Below are positions 21,431 through 32,998 of a stretch of 64,000 nucleotides of DNA, in pieces. The position numbers were made by a program, and so were the translations under genes. The stretch covers positions 127,837 to 191,836 of the forward strand of contig CAUYUJ010014629.1 of NCBI GenBank assembly GCA_963575745.1. Reading direction: 5' to 3'. Positions within the stretch are counted from its first letter, which is position 1. Each line of letters begins with the position of its first letter. Origin of the DNA: Prorocentrum cordatum (lineage: Eukaryota > Sar > Dinophyceae > Prorocentrales > Prorocentraceae). The notes beneath the pieces were generated by a model. That model was not told the origin of the DNA. It did no database searches and saw nothing but the letters and a program-made list of their open reading frames with translations.

Positions 21431-22439
21431 CTGTTCTTCGAGGAGGGCTCGAGGAGGGCTCCACACGAACATGCCCGAAGATGGCCCACACCCGGGTGGA
21501 TGTCCCACGAGAGGGCTCCCGGGGCCCTCGCAACGGCCGCAGGCTGCTGCCCCACGACGACCCCAGACCTCAGGGGGTGCCAGAGGCGCTCCAGGGCCCC
21601 GAGCGTTCCCAGGTGGGCGCGCCATCGTTGAGCCTCTGGGGCTGAGGGGCAACGATAGGGGGGGGTGGGGGGGCCGCAAACGAGGGGGAAGCATCGACCT
21701 GGAGTCGGCGACGCATCGCCGATAGATCGGCGAGAGGCCTCCGATCGTGAATCCGCACCTTCCTGGGCAGGTTCGGGCTCTCGGGCCCCCCTCGGAGACC
21801 AATGGGCGACTGGGGGGCCGATGCATTGCATCCCCCCTTCTGTGCCTGTCCCCCCCGATCGTCTCCCCAGGAGGGGCCCTCGGGGCCTCGTGAGGGGTGC
21901 GCTGGAGGCCGTGGGGGCCTCTGCGGCCATCCTGGGAGCAGCTTGAGCCAGGAGCGCCTCCCGCAGCACCCGGCACGAGGGCCCCAACCACCGCGGGGGC
22001 CTCCGCTCTGAGATACCGGCGCCAACAGAGGGCGGCGGGAGGGGCCCCCACAGGGCTCACGAGAGGCCACGGGAGGAAGGCACAGAGAGGGCCCAAGAGG
22101 GCGCACACACACACACACACACAGCCACGCGCGGGGGGGCAAGAATGTGACGTGCACCGCCCTCGTGTGCTCCTCCCCTCCCTCAGCATCGCTCACCGCG
22201 TCCTCGTTCCCCTTTCCTCCCCCCTGCCTGCTCCTTCTCCTAATCCCTTATGGTCCTCACTCTCTCCATCAACGACACCAGAGGCAAACCTTCTTCATCT
22301 CCAGATTGCACCAGCTGTGCACCCCAATAGCAGGACGACGCTTCTCCAGGGTGGCTTTCGCAGTCCCCACCGAGAACCCCACGCCATGGCCAGACTCTCA
22401 GGACCCGAAGTGAGCATAGCCTGCAGCCGCTAGTAGCTA

Positions 22440-22670
22440 GTAGGAGGAGCAGGATGAGGAGGAGGAGGAGGAGGAAGAGGAGGAGGAGGAGGAGGAGGAG
22501 GAGGAGGAGCAGGAGGAGCTGGAGGAGGAAGAGGAGGACGAGGAGGAGCTGGAGGAGGAGGAGGAGGAGGAGGAGCAGGAGGAGCTGGAGGAGGAAGAGG
22601 AGGAGCAGGAGGAGGAAGAGGAGAGGAGGAGGAGGAGGAGGAGGAGGAGGAGGAGGAGGAGGAGGCGGAG
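22440..22670 (+). repeat. GGA tract in the GT25 intron
   Basis: GGAGGA repeats with GCAGGAGCTGGAG and GAAGAG interruptions. In gene orientation this is a TCC polypyrimidine stretch ~1.6 kb upstream of the acceptor. Confidence 0.9.
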
Positions 22671-23993
22671 GACTCCTTCTGGAGACCTGGAGCCGGAAGA
22701 CCCCCAAACCGTGAGAAGCCGATGCCCGCGCAGCACAGGCGGAAGCTGATGCCCGTGGGGCTCGGGCGTGTGGGCCGGGCAGGCATGCGCAACACAGCAA
22801 GGGGCACGTGGCCCGCATGATCTCCTCGCCCAGGAACTGAGCATTTTCTTAGGGTGGAGGGCTCAGGGTGAAATCCGTATGGACTTTTGCACCTCGAGAC
22901 TCGATCCGTCATGTGATTCACCTCTCGCAGATTCAAGCCTCAAACATCCATCGAAACGGCATTCCAGATTTCACCCATTGCCCTCCACCCCAAAAAAATG
23001 CTCGGAGGAATGGCAGAAACCAGGCGCCGGGGCGCGTCCAACGCAGGGCCGGAACAGCATGGCCCGCGCCGTGCCACTTCACAACCGCGGTGGGGACGAA
23101 TCGCTGGGCATCGAGTGTGGCCCGAGAGCCTCCCAGGCGGCCCGAAAGTGTCCCCCGACGGCCCTGGGAACATACGCGTTTTGATCCGCGGGTCGAGAGC
23201 GCACCTCTTCTGGTCGAAGCAAAGCGGGCCGCGCAGAGCTTTAATTACAGGCGGAGGGAAGGAGGAAAAGGGGGGCGGGGCCTCAGGGCGAGGCCAAGAA
23301 AAGGCGCCCTGGGAACATACACACATGGAGCCATGGAGAACAGAGAAGCGAACCCGCGCGAGAGCACTGCCTCATCGCACAACGGGCCGCCCTCCACTCC
23401 CACACGGGGAGACATCCCTCCTCACGTGCAAGGGAGGCCGAAGGGGGGAGGAGGAGCGACTGGGCAGGGAGGAAGAGAAGAAGGAGGGGGAGAGGAAACG
23501 GAGGAGGAGGAAAAGGAGAGGGAGAATGAGACAGGGGGTACAGGAGGACGCGGAGGCGGACGGACGACCCGGACCAGACGAGCGAGCCGGACGCAAGCTG
23601 CGCCAGAACACGCCAACGAGACCGACCAGGCGAGCCCCAGCAGGCCTGGGAACCGCGAGAACGACCCGACCGTTCAACATACAGACGCGCGACAAGTTCG
23701 TGACGTGACGACCCGTGCGTTGCTTGCTGCCACCGCACGGATCGTCCAACCTTGGACGATGGTGGCCTTCCGACAGCGTGGATCTCTCAATGTCGGCCGA
23801 CTCCAGGCCATTCCTCCCTCCCTCCCCCCCTCCCTCCCTCCCCCCCCCCTCCCTCCTCTCCCCCCCCCTCCCTCCCTCCCCCCTCCCTCCCTCCTGGCTG
23901 CCCTGCAAAATCCTGGCACGCACGCGACGGCATCGCCGACGCGCCTGCCCGGCACGAACCCGCCGCGACCCCCGTCCGGCCGCGTCGGCTCTC

Positions 23994-24720
23994 GCGAAGC
24001 GGTGCGCATCACGTACGCCACCGTCGTCCACACGTACTCCGCCTCCACGAGGCCAGGGCTCAGCTCGCGGCGCCACTCCGCCGCCTGCGAGTAGCCCAGG
24101 TAGAGCAGGTGCGCGTCGCTGGGCAGCACCTGGAGCGTGCGCGACAGCGCCGGCGCGAAGTCCTCCGTGGGCGCGGCGTCGTCCTCCAGCACCAGCAGCG
24201 GCCTGTTCGAGCCTCCCGCCAGCTCCAGGCAGCGCCTCCAGGCCCTGATGTGCGACATGGCGCAGCCCCGCTCCCCGGGGCTCAGCGCCAGCGTCCGGAC
24301 CTGGTACGTGTCGAGGTCGTCCCAGCCCTTCCTCACGGCCCGCAGCTTCTGGTACTCCACGTTGCGGCCCGTGTTCCAGGACTCCGCGACCTCGTGCGCG
24401 CCGATGTGCGCCTGCTTGCCGTCGGTGGCGGGGAAGCGCTCTGCCGGCAGGCCAGGGCAGCGAGCGGCCAGCCGCCTGGCGCAGCCCTCCATCCGATCGG
24501 GCCGGCGGTCCAGGCTGATGACGATGGTCTGGAGGTCCTGCAGGGCGGGCCTGGCCTCGTGCCCGGGAGGCTCCTTGCTCTGCTCCACCGGCGCGGCGAG
24601 CCGGGCCCTGCGGGCCGCGCGCGGGCGCTTCTGGACGCTCTTCGCCACCCTCCGGGAGGTCGCGGGCGGGGAGGTGGTGGCCGCCTTCTTGGCCTCGGCG
24701 ACCCTCGAGCCGCGGGCCAT
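23994..24720 (-). CDS. GT25 family glycosyltransferase, N-terminal exon
   Basis: Likely a nucleotide-sugar-dependent glycosyltransferase of family GT25 (the family of LPS and procollagen galactosyltransferases). It starts at the ATG at 24720. Residues 1-60 are basic, Ala/Arg-rich, with no obvious membrane segment. The catalytic domain starts at ~65 with TIVISLDRRPDRMEG, then SPGERGCAMSHIRAW (148-161), then LLVLEDDAAP (175-184), whose EDD is the metal/sugar-nucleotide motif, then YVWTTVAYVM (229-238) before the splice. With exon 2 at 20554-20873 the protein would be ~348 aa, normal for the family. A CTGACTCAG ~42 bp upstream of the ATG could be a trans-splice acceptor. Further upstream exons cannot be excluded. 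The sugar and acceptor are unknown. Confidence 0.8.
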
Positions 24721-24838
24721 CGCACGGCGCCCCTGGCTGCCCTCGCCGCCGCCGCGAAGCTGAGTCAGGCCGTGGCAGCCTGGGCCCACCTGGGCCAAAG
24801 TGCTGAGCTGCCGCAGGGGTATCGGGGATGGACAGAAA

Positions 24839-24953
24839 CCCTTTGGCAAAACGTGGTTTAGTGAAAACGACCTCGGGCCCAGTCTGGAAAATAGCGGCCG
24901 CGGCGCCCTCTCGAGAACCGAAAATGGACACTTCACTAATCGACGTGTCAGGG
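24839..24953 (+). mobile_element. Miniature element F2, copy a
   Basis: It lies ~120 bp upstream of the GT25 start codon. It runs from CCCTTTGGCAAAACGTGG plus TTTAGTGAAAACG to TTCACTAATCGACGTGTCAG plus GG, matching copy b at 16737-16856. It could lie in the promoter or 5' leader of the gene. Confidence 0.65.
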
Positions 24954-25678
24954 TGGGGTCTCTGTCCCCCCCCCGAGGGTTAGCAGAGGGCATGGCATGC
25001 TCTGGCAGGGGGCTCCTCGATCTCGGAGCAGAAGGCCTGGAGAGGGACTCGTGAGGTGAAGGGGGACACATGAAGGCCCTGGAACCCCATTGGAGGCGAG
25101 ACCAGCATGGGTCTTCGCCAACCCGAAGGACGACGGCAACGACGACGGCAAGGGCTGGGCGCGTGGGGAAGGGGGCCAACGTCAACCGGAGAGATTCGAG
25201 CGGGGCCTCCGAACGTGTACGCTTATGCTCGTTCTGGATGCTCGAATCCGCCGACCCTGTCGGGGTCAAGGCGTGTGAGATCCTTCGCCCCACCTCTCCC
25301 GCGTCCCAACGCACCGAACTTGCAGGTGTGAGCGGGGCCCGGAAACCTCCAGAGCTCCCGGACCTCCCGGGAGGCAGCCTGATTCCCGCGAGGTCGCCTC
25401 GAGTCCCACAGGCCCTCTGGGCGCAGGCGGTACAACTAACTGTCGCTCCTGATCTTCCCAAACCACCTCCCCTCTGGTCGGGGGCGCGCAAACATGGATT
25501 GGCGATCCATGGATTTGGCGCGCGCGATCGCCAAATCCATGGATCCGGGGAGGCGCCCTCCCCAAAACGCGGCCGGTGCCGCCTCGCTTGGCGGCGGAAC
25601 TCCGCGAATTCCCATGGCAACGGGGAAACGTCGCGAAGCCACGCCCCCCAGATCCATGTTTGCGATCCTGATCTGGGG

Positions 25679-25904
25679 TTAGGTCGGGCGTGTCCCCCTA
25701 CAGGCGGATTCTGGACGACATATCGAAAGTACTCCAAACATACTCCAAACTTGTGTTTTCTTAATGCCCCCATAACTATGTTTTACTATTTATGAATATG
25801 TATATATATATATGTATATATATGTGTGTATATATATACATACATATATATGTATGTGTTTGTATATATATATATATCCTGTAGAGGAACAGGCCCCAAC
25901 GTAA
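25679..25904 (+). mobile_element. Miniature element F1, copy g, with perfect 8-bp duplication
   Basis: It runs from TTAGGTCGGGCGTGTCCCCC to CCTGTAGAGGAACAGGCCCC plus AACGTAA. It is flanked by identical 8-mers ATCTGGGG (25671-25678 and 25905-25912), the clearest target-site duplication in the family. A TATATA/TATG microsatellite (25797-25877) has expanded inside it. Confidence 0.9.
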
Positions 25905-26619
25905 ATCTGGGGAGAGGTTGGCACCTCCCCCTGCCCCCTCGACCCCACGAGGCCCCGCGAGGGCTGCGAGAGCAGCGCGAGAGACGGCCCAGGAGAGGGG
26001 CCCACGACGCCCGAGGGCCCCCGTCGGGGCTCCGAGGCGGGCCGAAAAAGGCCCCGCGACGCTCCCACGAGGCCATCGGCAGGCCCCAAACTGGCCCCAC
26101 AGGAGGCCCCAAAGGCTACGTTGCTCCCATCGCACGCGAGGACCACGTCCCGGAAGTAATCTCTCGAGCACCTCAGACAAGTGTCGAAACAGCGTCGAAC
26201 GAGTGTCGCCGCCCAGGGCCCGACGCGTGAAAACCCTCAAATGTCGGTACTCCCTTGGTGCTCGAGATTCTTTCTAGCGATCAAGGCTAAAGTAGGTTGG
26301 AACACCATACCCCAAAGGCAGCCCAGACTGCCGCAAGATTTCCCAAAAGTGGCCCCGAGAGCACGAGGCCCCCGACAAAGCTTCCAAGAAGGTAGCCCTG
26401 GGAGAGGCCCCCAGCGCACCCGCACAAAAAAAAATCGCCACCGGTGTCTCTCCCAGGCGGCCCCCGGAGTGGACTGCCCCGCCCATGGCGACAGGCCGTC
26501 CGAGGAGGCCTCGCTGGACGGCCTGCACCCGACGGGCCCTGAAACCCGAGAGGCCCCTTCCGGGAGAAACTCCCCCTTCTCCTCCTCCTCCTCCTCCTCC
26601 TCCCTTTCCTCTGCATCTT

Positions 26620-27395
26620 CTTCTTCTTATCATTATGATGATGATTCGTCTTCTTCGTCTTCTGCTAATTTCATTAAGATTCGTTTTATTACCATTGATA
26701 TTACCAGTATAATTAGTAATACTATTAGTAATAATAGCATTACCATGTTTTATTCTTTATCTAATTACATTAGTATTAATACTAATCATATGCGCATATT
26801 CATACTATTAGATTCAAGTATACTTAGATTGGGTAATACTCGTACAATATTCACACAACTTACTATGAGCAATAGTAGTACGATGGATTCTGGATATTAT
26901 TGTATTAATACATTAGTACTACTAATATGCATACTAGCAGTATCTCTTGCTAGTACTAATAATAGTAATAAGTTTAGTAGTCGTCGCATGATTATTCTTA
27001 TTATTTGCATTCGTCGTGTCCTTTGTCTTATTATATGATTATTCATTTTGTTATGAGTAGTAGTCGTTGTCGCCGCCTTATGATGAATACCCTTCTTATT
27101 ATTACGCGTAGCCTTAATATCATTATTGGCAGTATTATTCTTATGATTTATGATATTAATATTATTCGTGCTATCATTAATAATCATATGTGTATTACTA
27201 TATGTCTCAATATGATTAACATTAGCATTATCATTCGTAGTATGATTCATGTTCGTCTTAGTGTTAGTATCAGTCTTCTTATTATTAGTATTCGTCTTCT
27301 TGTTCGGATCATTATTATGATTGTTTGCCTTCGTATTCATAGAAATATTATGACTACGGTTCGCATTATTATCTGTATTACTGTTATTATGATTC
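26620..27395 (+). repeat. AT-rich island of degenerate ATT/TTA triplets
   Basis: About 780 bp of strikingly AT-rich DNA built from ATT, TAT, TAG and CGT triplets (TAGTATTAATACTAATCATA-like), bounded by TCC tracts on each side (26573-26605 and 27397-27425). Open frames on both strands are rich in Ile/Ser on plus and Asn/Thr on minus. They follow from the triplet structure and show no domain. Confidence 0.7.
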
Positions 27396-27579
27396 CTCCT
27401 CCTCCTCCTCATCCTCCTATCCCCCCCTCGTCCTTACCTCGTCTAATGCTCCCTTCCCACGTCCCTCCCTCTTCCATCTCCAGGGAGGACCAAAAAATCC
27501 GCCACCGTGCCTCTGGGCACGGAGTGGGCGTGGCCTCGGGCCCTGGGCCCACTCCTCCAAGCCCCAATCCTCACTCCCA

Positions 27580-28317
27580 AGGAATCTTTCAAGGGCCCGG
27601 ACCCCTCGCTCCCGAACCTCCCGGGGCTTCCCGCGTGCCCCCATGGGGCTCGTCGCTTGCCCCCTGAACTCCGGGAAGTGTTGCCGGGCCCGAGAAGTCC
27701 CCAAGACGGGCCAAGAGGGCCCCAAGAGGCCCCCCTGGACGAGCCAAGAAGGCCCCGAGTCGCCAATCGATCGCTCCAAGACGCTCAAAATGACCTCCAG
27801 ACGGCCCACGAGGCCTCCAAAACGGCCCAAGAGGCACTTCCCGTCGGCGTTTGACAGACTTTGGCGTACTTGCCTTTTCGGCTTCCCGACGCTCCCAGAC
27901 GGCCCTGGAGGCCCCCAAGGCCGCCCCACGACGGCCCAAGAGGCCTCCAAGAGGGCTCCAAACGGCCCAAGAGGGCCCCAAGACGGCCCAAGAGGAGCCC
28001 GAAGCGACCCGAGAGGGCCCCAAGACGGCCCCAAAAGAGACCCAAGAGAGGGAACACGAAAATCCTTGCCTTCCGCCCCGAGGGGCCCCAGGATGCCTGG
28101 CGCCCAGGAGGCCCCACGATACCACAAGAGGCCCCCGAGAGGCCCCAAGAGGCTCCCAAGAGGCGCAAAAGAGGCCCCACGAGGCCCCAACACGGCCGCC
28201 ACGCGGCGCCCAAACTGCCTCCAAGAGGCCCCCCAGAGGCCTCCCACTAGATCCCAACGAACATCCAACAGGCCTCATACCCACAACCCAGGCGAAGTGG
28301 CGGGATGGGCCGAAGGT
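27580..28317 (+). repeat. CCAAGAGGCC-type array D with box and trailer
   Basis: A long array of CCAAGACGGCC/CCCAAGAGGCC repeats with the conserved box at 27862-27893 (CTTGCCTTTTCGGCTTCCCG). It ends in the trailer AGTGGCGGGATGGGCCGAAG (from 28296). It is the most complete example of the box-array-trailer arrangement and runs directly into R3 copy 3. Confidence 0.7.
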
Positions 28318-28427
28318 CACTCGATACCGGTGCCGCTGCTCCCTGGACCCCTGTGGGGGTACGTCGTTCTGACCAGGGGTTCGGGGCGAGTCCCGCCGTG
28401 GCGACGAGGTCAGGGCAGCGGTGTTGA
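28318..28427 (+). repeat. Dispersed repeat R3, copy 3
   Basis: GGTGCCGCTGCTCCCTGGAC, then TTCTGACCAGGGGTTCGGGG, then CGTGGCGACGAGG and CAGGGCAGCGG, immediately followed by the long TCC tract. Confidence 0.55.
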
Positions 28428-28858
28428 CACACTCCTCCTCCTCCTCCTCCTCCTCCTCCTCCTCCTCCTCCTCCTCCGCCTCCTCCTCCTCCTCCTCTCC
28501 TCCCTCCTCTCCTCCTCCTCCTCCTCCCTCCTCCGCCTCCTCCTCCTCTCCTCCTCCTCCTCCTCCTCCTCCTCCTCCTCCTCCTCCTCCCGCCTCCTCC
28601 TCCCTCCTCCTCCTCCTCCTCCTCCTCCTCCTCCTCCTCCTCCTCCTCCTCCTCCTCCTCCTCCTCCTCCCTCCTCCTCCTCCTCTCCTCCTCCGCCTCC
28701 GCCTCCTCCTCTCCTCCGCCTCCTCCTCCTCCTCCTCCTCCTCCTCCTCCTCCTCCTCCTCTCCTCCTCCTCCTCCTCCTCCTCCTCCTCCTCCCTCCTC
28801 CTCCTCCCTCCTCCTCCTCCTCCTCCTCCTCTCCTCCCTCCTCCTCCTCCTCCTCTCA
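28428..28858 (+). repeat. Long TCC tract
   Basis: About 430 bp of TCC with occasional CGCC, CTCC and TCTCC variants. It begins where R3 ends. Long open frames (poly-Ser/Leu/Pro, and poly-Glu/Arg/Gly on minus) are not genes. Confidence 0.9.
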
Positions 28859-29008
28859 TGATCCCTCGCCTCCCCCAGCCCTCCGCTCTCGCCCCCTGGC
28901 CCTGCCCCGTTCTGCCCCGCTCGGCCCCCACCCACTCGCCCAACGTGCTCCCTCCTTCGGAGATCGCAACCGCACACCACAACCATCCCTGGTCAGGGCC
29001 GCCCTTGG

Positions 29009-29182
29009 CCTTCGGTCGGGCATGTCCTCCTACAGGCTGATGTTGGAGGAAAATATAAAAAAGGTCAAACCATATGCAATCATAATCCGCATATATAGAT
29101 GCACATGTCAACGTCCCCAGACTATACTTAACTATTTGTTTGAATGTTCCCGCTGTAGAGGGGCATGCCCGATTCAATCTTG
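29009..29182 (+). mobile_element. Miniature element F1, copy h, with 8-bp duplication
   Basis: The left end reads CGGTCGGGCATGTCCTCCTA and the right end GCTGTAGAGGGGCATGCCCG plus ATT. Identical GCCCTTGG 8-mers flank it (29001-29008 and 29183-29190). Confidence 0.85.
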
Positions 29183-29354
29183 GCCCTTGGATGTGGTGTG
29201 TGCAGCCTCGCGGCAGGATCCGTCGGCACCCCATCGGGGGAACAGCTCGGACCGAAGCGTGCGTCGGATCGGACTGCATCGGCACGGCGGCGAAGCCGAG
29301 GCGGACGGGCTGCGCGAGGACGCTCAACAGCGCCGTGCCCGCATGGGGCCGCAT

Positions 29355-29445
29355 CGGACTGTCGGAACATCGGAGTCGAATCGGATCGGGCTGGCCGAAA
29401 TCGATATCGAACCGGATCGACCGAATCGGAACGGACTCTGCATGG
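29355..29445 (+). repeat. Dispersed repeat R4, GGATCGG block
   Basis: CGAATCGGATCGGGCTGGCC then a CGATATCGAACCGGATCG stretch, matching 7505-7600. Confidence 0.5.
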
Positions 29446-29935
29446 CCCCGAGAATAGGGAGCTGCACATCCTCGTGGGACTCATAAGGACCCTGGCTGGG
29501 GATAAGTGTGCATCTAGCTGCCTTCTCTTGGTACTCTCCTGGGCTCGAGCTGAGCAGCGTCTCCCGCGTTGGTCCTGTCTCTTCGCTCCCTCTTCGCCGC
29601 ACAGCGAAGCCAAAATGAGAACGGGCAACGAGATCGCCAACACGTGGTTTAGCTCGAGCCCCGAAACCCTTCTCCCAGACCCCCGACTTCGTCAACGCGT
29701 GTGCGCCCAGAGCTGCCGACCCTGTCCCCAGAGCAAGGCTTCTGCATCGTGGGCCGCTGATGTCTGCCGCCCTGGGGGCCAGATAGCGGCTCCCCGAAGG
29801 TCGAAACGAAAGAGAGAACGCCGGGATCGGAACGGACTCCACGTCGGAGGTCTTCCTGCGACCTCCAGAAGCCCTAGAAAAGCAACGAACTTGCAGACAT
29901 CTCGACATTCGTCGTCCTGCTTTTCGATTCCTCCC

Positions 29936-30020
29936 CCCCTTCCTCCTCCTCCTCCTCCTCCTCCTCCTCCTCCTCCTCCTCCTCCTCCTCCTCCTCCTCC
30001 TCTTCCTCCTCCTCCTCCTA
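29936..30020 (+). repeat. TCC tract just upstream of LINE-B
   Basis: (TCC)n with few interruptions, ending about 90 bp before the open frame of LINE-B. Confidence 0.9.
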
Positions 30021-30111
30021 GGCCCTTGCCCAGGCCCAGGGGGAGAGCGGCCCTCTGTTCCTGTTTCCCCGCAGGTTACCACCTCCGCCTGCAGACCGCT
30101 CCCACCCGCCC

Positions 30112-31334
30112 ATGTGGGCTTCCCTTCTTCAGACGATACTATACAACCCACTCTCTCTTTCGGACGCCTGGCGCGTCCATGATGTCTCTGCTCGGCTATC
30201 GTTCGCCGATACTGTGCTGTGCCCTGGGACGCAAGCCCGTCGACGTGCGGGTGACCCTGTGACAGTGTCGAGGACAGCAAAGCACATTCACCTGTCGTTT
30301 GGCTGGCAGAGAGGATCGATGACCAATAAGAGTGCGGACTGCAGCATTATGCTCAGGTCTCGAGCGTTCAGAACGTGTCACATTCAAGAAATAATTGAGC
30401 CTCCAGGGGACCTCAGAGGCCGAGGAGGAGCAGTTCGTCTTCGCAGCTCGTATTTCGATATCCTGGCGATCACTGCGTACTACCCGCCACCCCAGCGCCA
30501 TCAGGTCGACTCCTGGAAGGCGACCGTGGCCAAGCTCTCGCAGTGGATCCACCACACGGTCCAGGCCGCCCCGAGGAGGGCGCTGGTGCTCATTGGGGCC
30601 GACACGAACTCGGGCTTTGGCAAGACGGCGGCCCTCCAGGGGATGCCTTCCTTCACGGCAGACGATCTGCACACAGGCAGACATCAGCTGGCGTACGAGA
30701 ACTACACGACGTCCGATCTCTGGCGCATCATGCGCATGGAAGGCCTCGCAGCGATCGACACATTCTTCCCGACGGGGCCGACCTACCTCGGCCAGGAGGT
30801 TCACCACCGCACGAACCCAGACCACTTTTTCGCGCCGTGCGACACGGCGCTGCAGACCGCATCGTGCTGTACCCTGCGCTCGGCCATGAGAGACCTTCAG
30901 AAGATCCCTCACGCGGCTCCTCGTGATCATTGTCCGCTCCTCTGGCGCCTCCACTACAAGCTCCACTTCGAGCCCCCGCAGGAAGTCGAGCCTCGCTGGG
31001 ACTATGACCAGATTGCCGCACTCCTCCAGCACGAGGGGGACCTCACCTTCATGGCGGAGATCGAGCGCCTGTCCGAGCGGCATGAGAGTGATTGGCGGCG
31101 GCAGGTTCGTACGGACGACCCGTCCCAGGCATGGCAGTCGTTGGTCGAGGATGTTCGAGCGGCTGCACGTGAAGCTTGTGCGGAGCCCGATCCTTCTGGC
31201 CCTTCTCGCAAATACATTGAGCTTCGGGACACCTTGCTAGCTAAGAGGCGGACCCTCGGAAGGCGATGCTTCAGTGAGGAGGATCGGCTGGCTATGCGGG
31301 CCTGCGAGCGTGAAATTAGGCGAACGAGAAAAAA
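30112..31334 (+). CDS. LINE-B endonuclease part
   Basis: APE-type endonuclease. The early region reads FADTVLCPGTQ, where the family's metal-binding Glu would be expected near GTQ; TNKSADCSIML follows. Later come LVLIGADTNSGFG (the D-x-N motif), NPDHFFAP and the catalytic PRDHCPL (D-H). The GTQ form may be a variant of this subgroup. The N-terminus is probably close to complete, since the frame opens ~90 bp after the TCC tract, but the first Met is not convincing. The frame is lost at an A6 run (31329-31334), where a seventh A would join it to the RT frame. Confidence 0.75.
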
Positions 31335-32998
31335 TTGGATGCAGAACATGTCGAGGCCCTCCTACGTGAAGCTGTTCATGCATCCGAGAGGGGTCACACC
31401 AACACCGTATGGAGGCTCGCCTATCAGATTGGGGCCAGGTACCATGGTGTACGCCGTCGACGCTTCAACACGTTGCCGCACTATCAGCCCACAATAGATG
31501 AGTGGACCGAGACGATGCAGGCCCCCGCAGCTTCTGGTGGTTTCTCGGCAGTCCAGGTCCCTGAGCCAGAGTTCCCCGCGGAGGTGGCGTTGGCCCTACG
31601 CGAGCAGGACGACCCTGATGGCGAGTGGAAGGCAGTTCGAGGCAATCCTGGCGACGGAGCTTACGAGGACTGGACCTACACACTGCAGGCACTGAAGCGA
31701 GCAGCGCGGCGACGTTTCGCGCCGACCCACTCCGCCGCTGCGGAGGTCTGGCTCGCTTTGTTGCAGGCAGCGACTCGAGGGCACCGTGGCGAAGGGCTGG
31801 CCCCCGGTGATGAGGGCCGCCCTGGTCCTCACCGCGGTCTGCCTCGCCATGTTCAGTGTCCGCGAGTTTGTGCAAGGTTGCTTGGCATTTTCAGACAGAT
31901 TCGCCTGTCTCGCCGCACGCCTGCCAGGTGGCACTGGTCCAGGACATTTCAGCTGGACAAAGGGAATGATAAGAGGAGTACGAAGGCGATGAGGCGAATT
32001 CATTGTTTCTGCCCTTTTGGCAAGGCATGGTACCGCGGACTTTTTACGAGATTTCGCAAGCCCCCCCTGCCGCACCACGCGCACGGGTACGCCAAGAACA
32101 GGTCCAGACAAGGGGCCCAACTGGTTTCTCGGGTACATTCCTGGCTCCTCAAGAAGCTCCAAATCAGCCACCTCCAGCTCAAAAAGGACATGAGTAACGC
32201 GTTCCCGAGCACGAATCACGAGACCCTTGAGCAAGTTGTAAGAGAAATCATCCCCGACATCCAGGCCCAGGGCTACTTTCTCCAGAGGCACAAGGAGGCG
32301 GTCATGGAAATCCGATCGGGCACAGAAAAGGCTTTCTATGTACCTAGGCACGGCGCCGGCATGGGGGACGGCAATGCATGCGAGTTGTTTGTGCGGTCCT
32401 TCGTCCGCCCGCTCGAGTCTTGGAACAACGAGCTGAGAGACCAGGCCGATACTTCGCTTGAGACAGTGCGAGGCGAAGTGCCGTTGCTAGAGGCTACCAC
32501 CCTGATCTCTCGCCCCGTGTCCTTGTCCCTTGTCGACCTCTCCCTCCGTGACTACGCCGACGACGTGTCGCAGACGCTCCCCTTGCCCGACTGCAATCCC
32601 TTTCGTGCCGCGAGCTTCGCCAAGGCATCCTCAGATCTACTCGCTCGAAAGCTTCTGGAACAAGGGGGGTGCACCCAGAACGCGGACAAGGAAACCGTCC
32701 TCCCCGTGTTTGTTGGCCCAGGTGGCTACACTGCGACCAGGGCGGTTCTCTCGGGCCATGTGCAGCCCCCTGGGATTCCGCAACCTCAAGCTGTGCATTT
32801 GGGAGGGGTGGAGCAGTTGACGGGAGGGGCTGGTGCGGAAGTACGAGCAAGAGTGGATGCCACACGTTCTGCCTGGTGCAAGCTCGGTAGGTTTTGGAAT
32901 CAGCACCTTTCGGTGCGGCTGAAACGCATGGCCTTCCTCGGGGTGGTCCACAGCGCGGCTTGCGCGGGCCTGGAGACGTATATGCTGTCGAAAAGGGG
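31335..32998 (+). CDS. LINE-B reverse transcriptase
   Basis: RT domain with an intact catalytic set. Motif A is LKKDMSNAFPSTNH (Asp codon 32187-32189), the motif-B region is PRHGAGMGDGNACELF, and motif C is LRDYADDVSQ (YADD at 32553-32564). An upstream GYAKNRSRQGAQLVS segment is the fingers region. The frame runs from before 31335 to a G4 run at 32995-32998, where one G fewer would continue into the next segment. The frame's nominal tail beyond this point is shadow sequence. The first Met at 31335 is internal and not a start. Confidence 0.8.

Larger units (their letters stand above)
20874..23993 (-). other. ~3.1-kb intron of the GT25 gene
   Basis: No exon was recognised inside. It contains dispersed repeat R3 (21312-21430), R4 (21705-21860), a short CA run (22108-22124), a GGA tract (22440-22670), purine-rich DNA (23440-23530) and a CCCT tract (23815-23895). 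The 3' boundary is a conventional AG. The 5' boundary is unresolved: candidates are GT at 24012-24011 (just after TAC) or a GA-type donor near 23993. Non-canonical GC/GA donors are known in dinoflagellates. Confidence 0.5.

Noticed and set aside
22868-24094. Plus-strand 408-codon frame over the GT25 locus
   Set aside because: It is antisense to the GT25 exon and intron, Arg/Pro-rich, and lacks a domain.
27589-29040. Long frames on both strands over 27.6-29.0 kb (~460 codons each)
   Set aside because: They are products of the CCAAGAGGCC array and the TCC tract. Both strands are open at once and no conserved motif is present.
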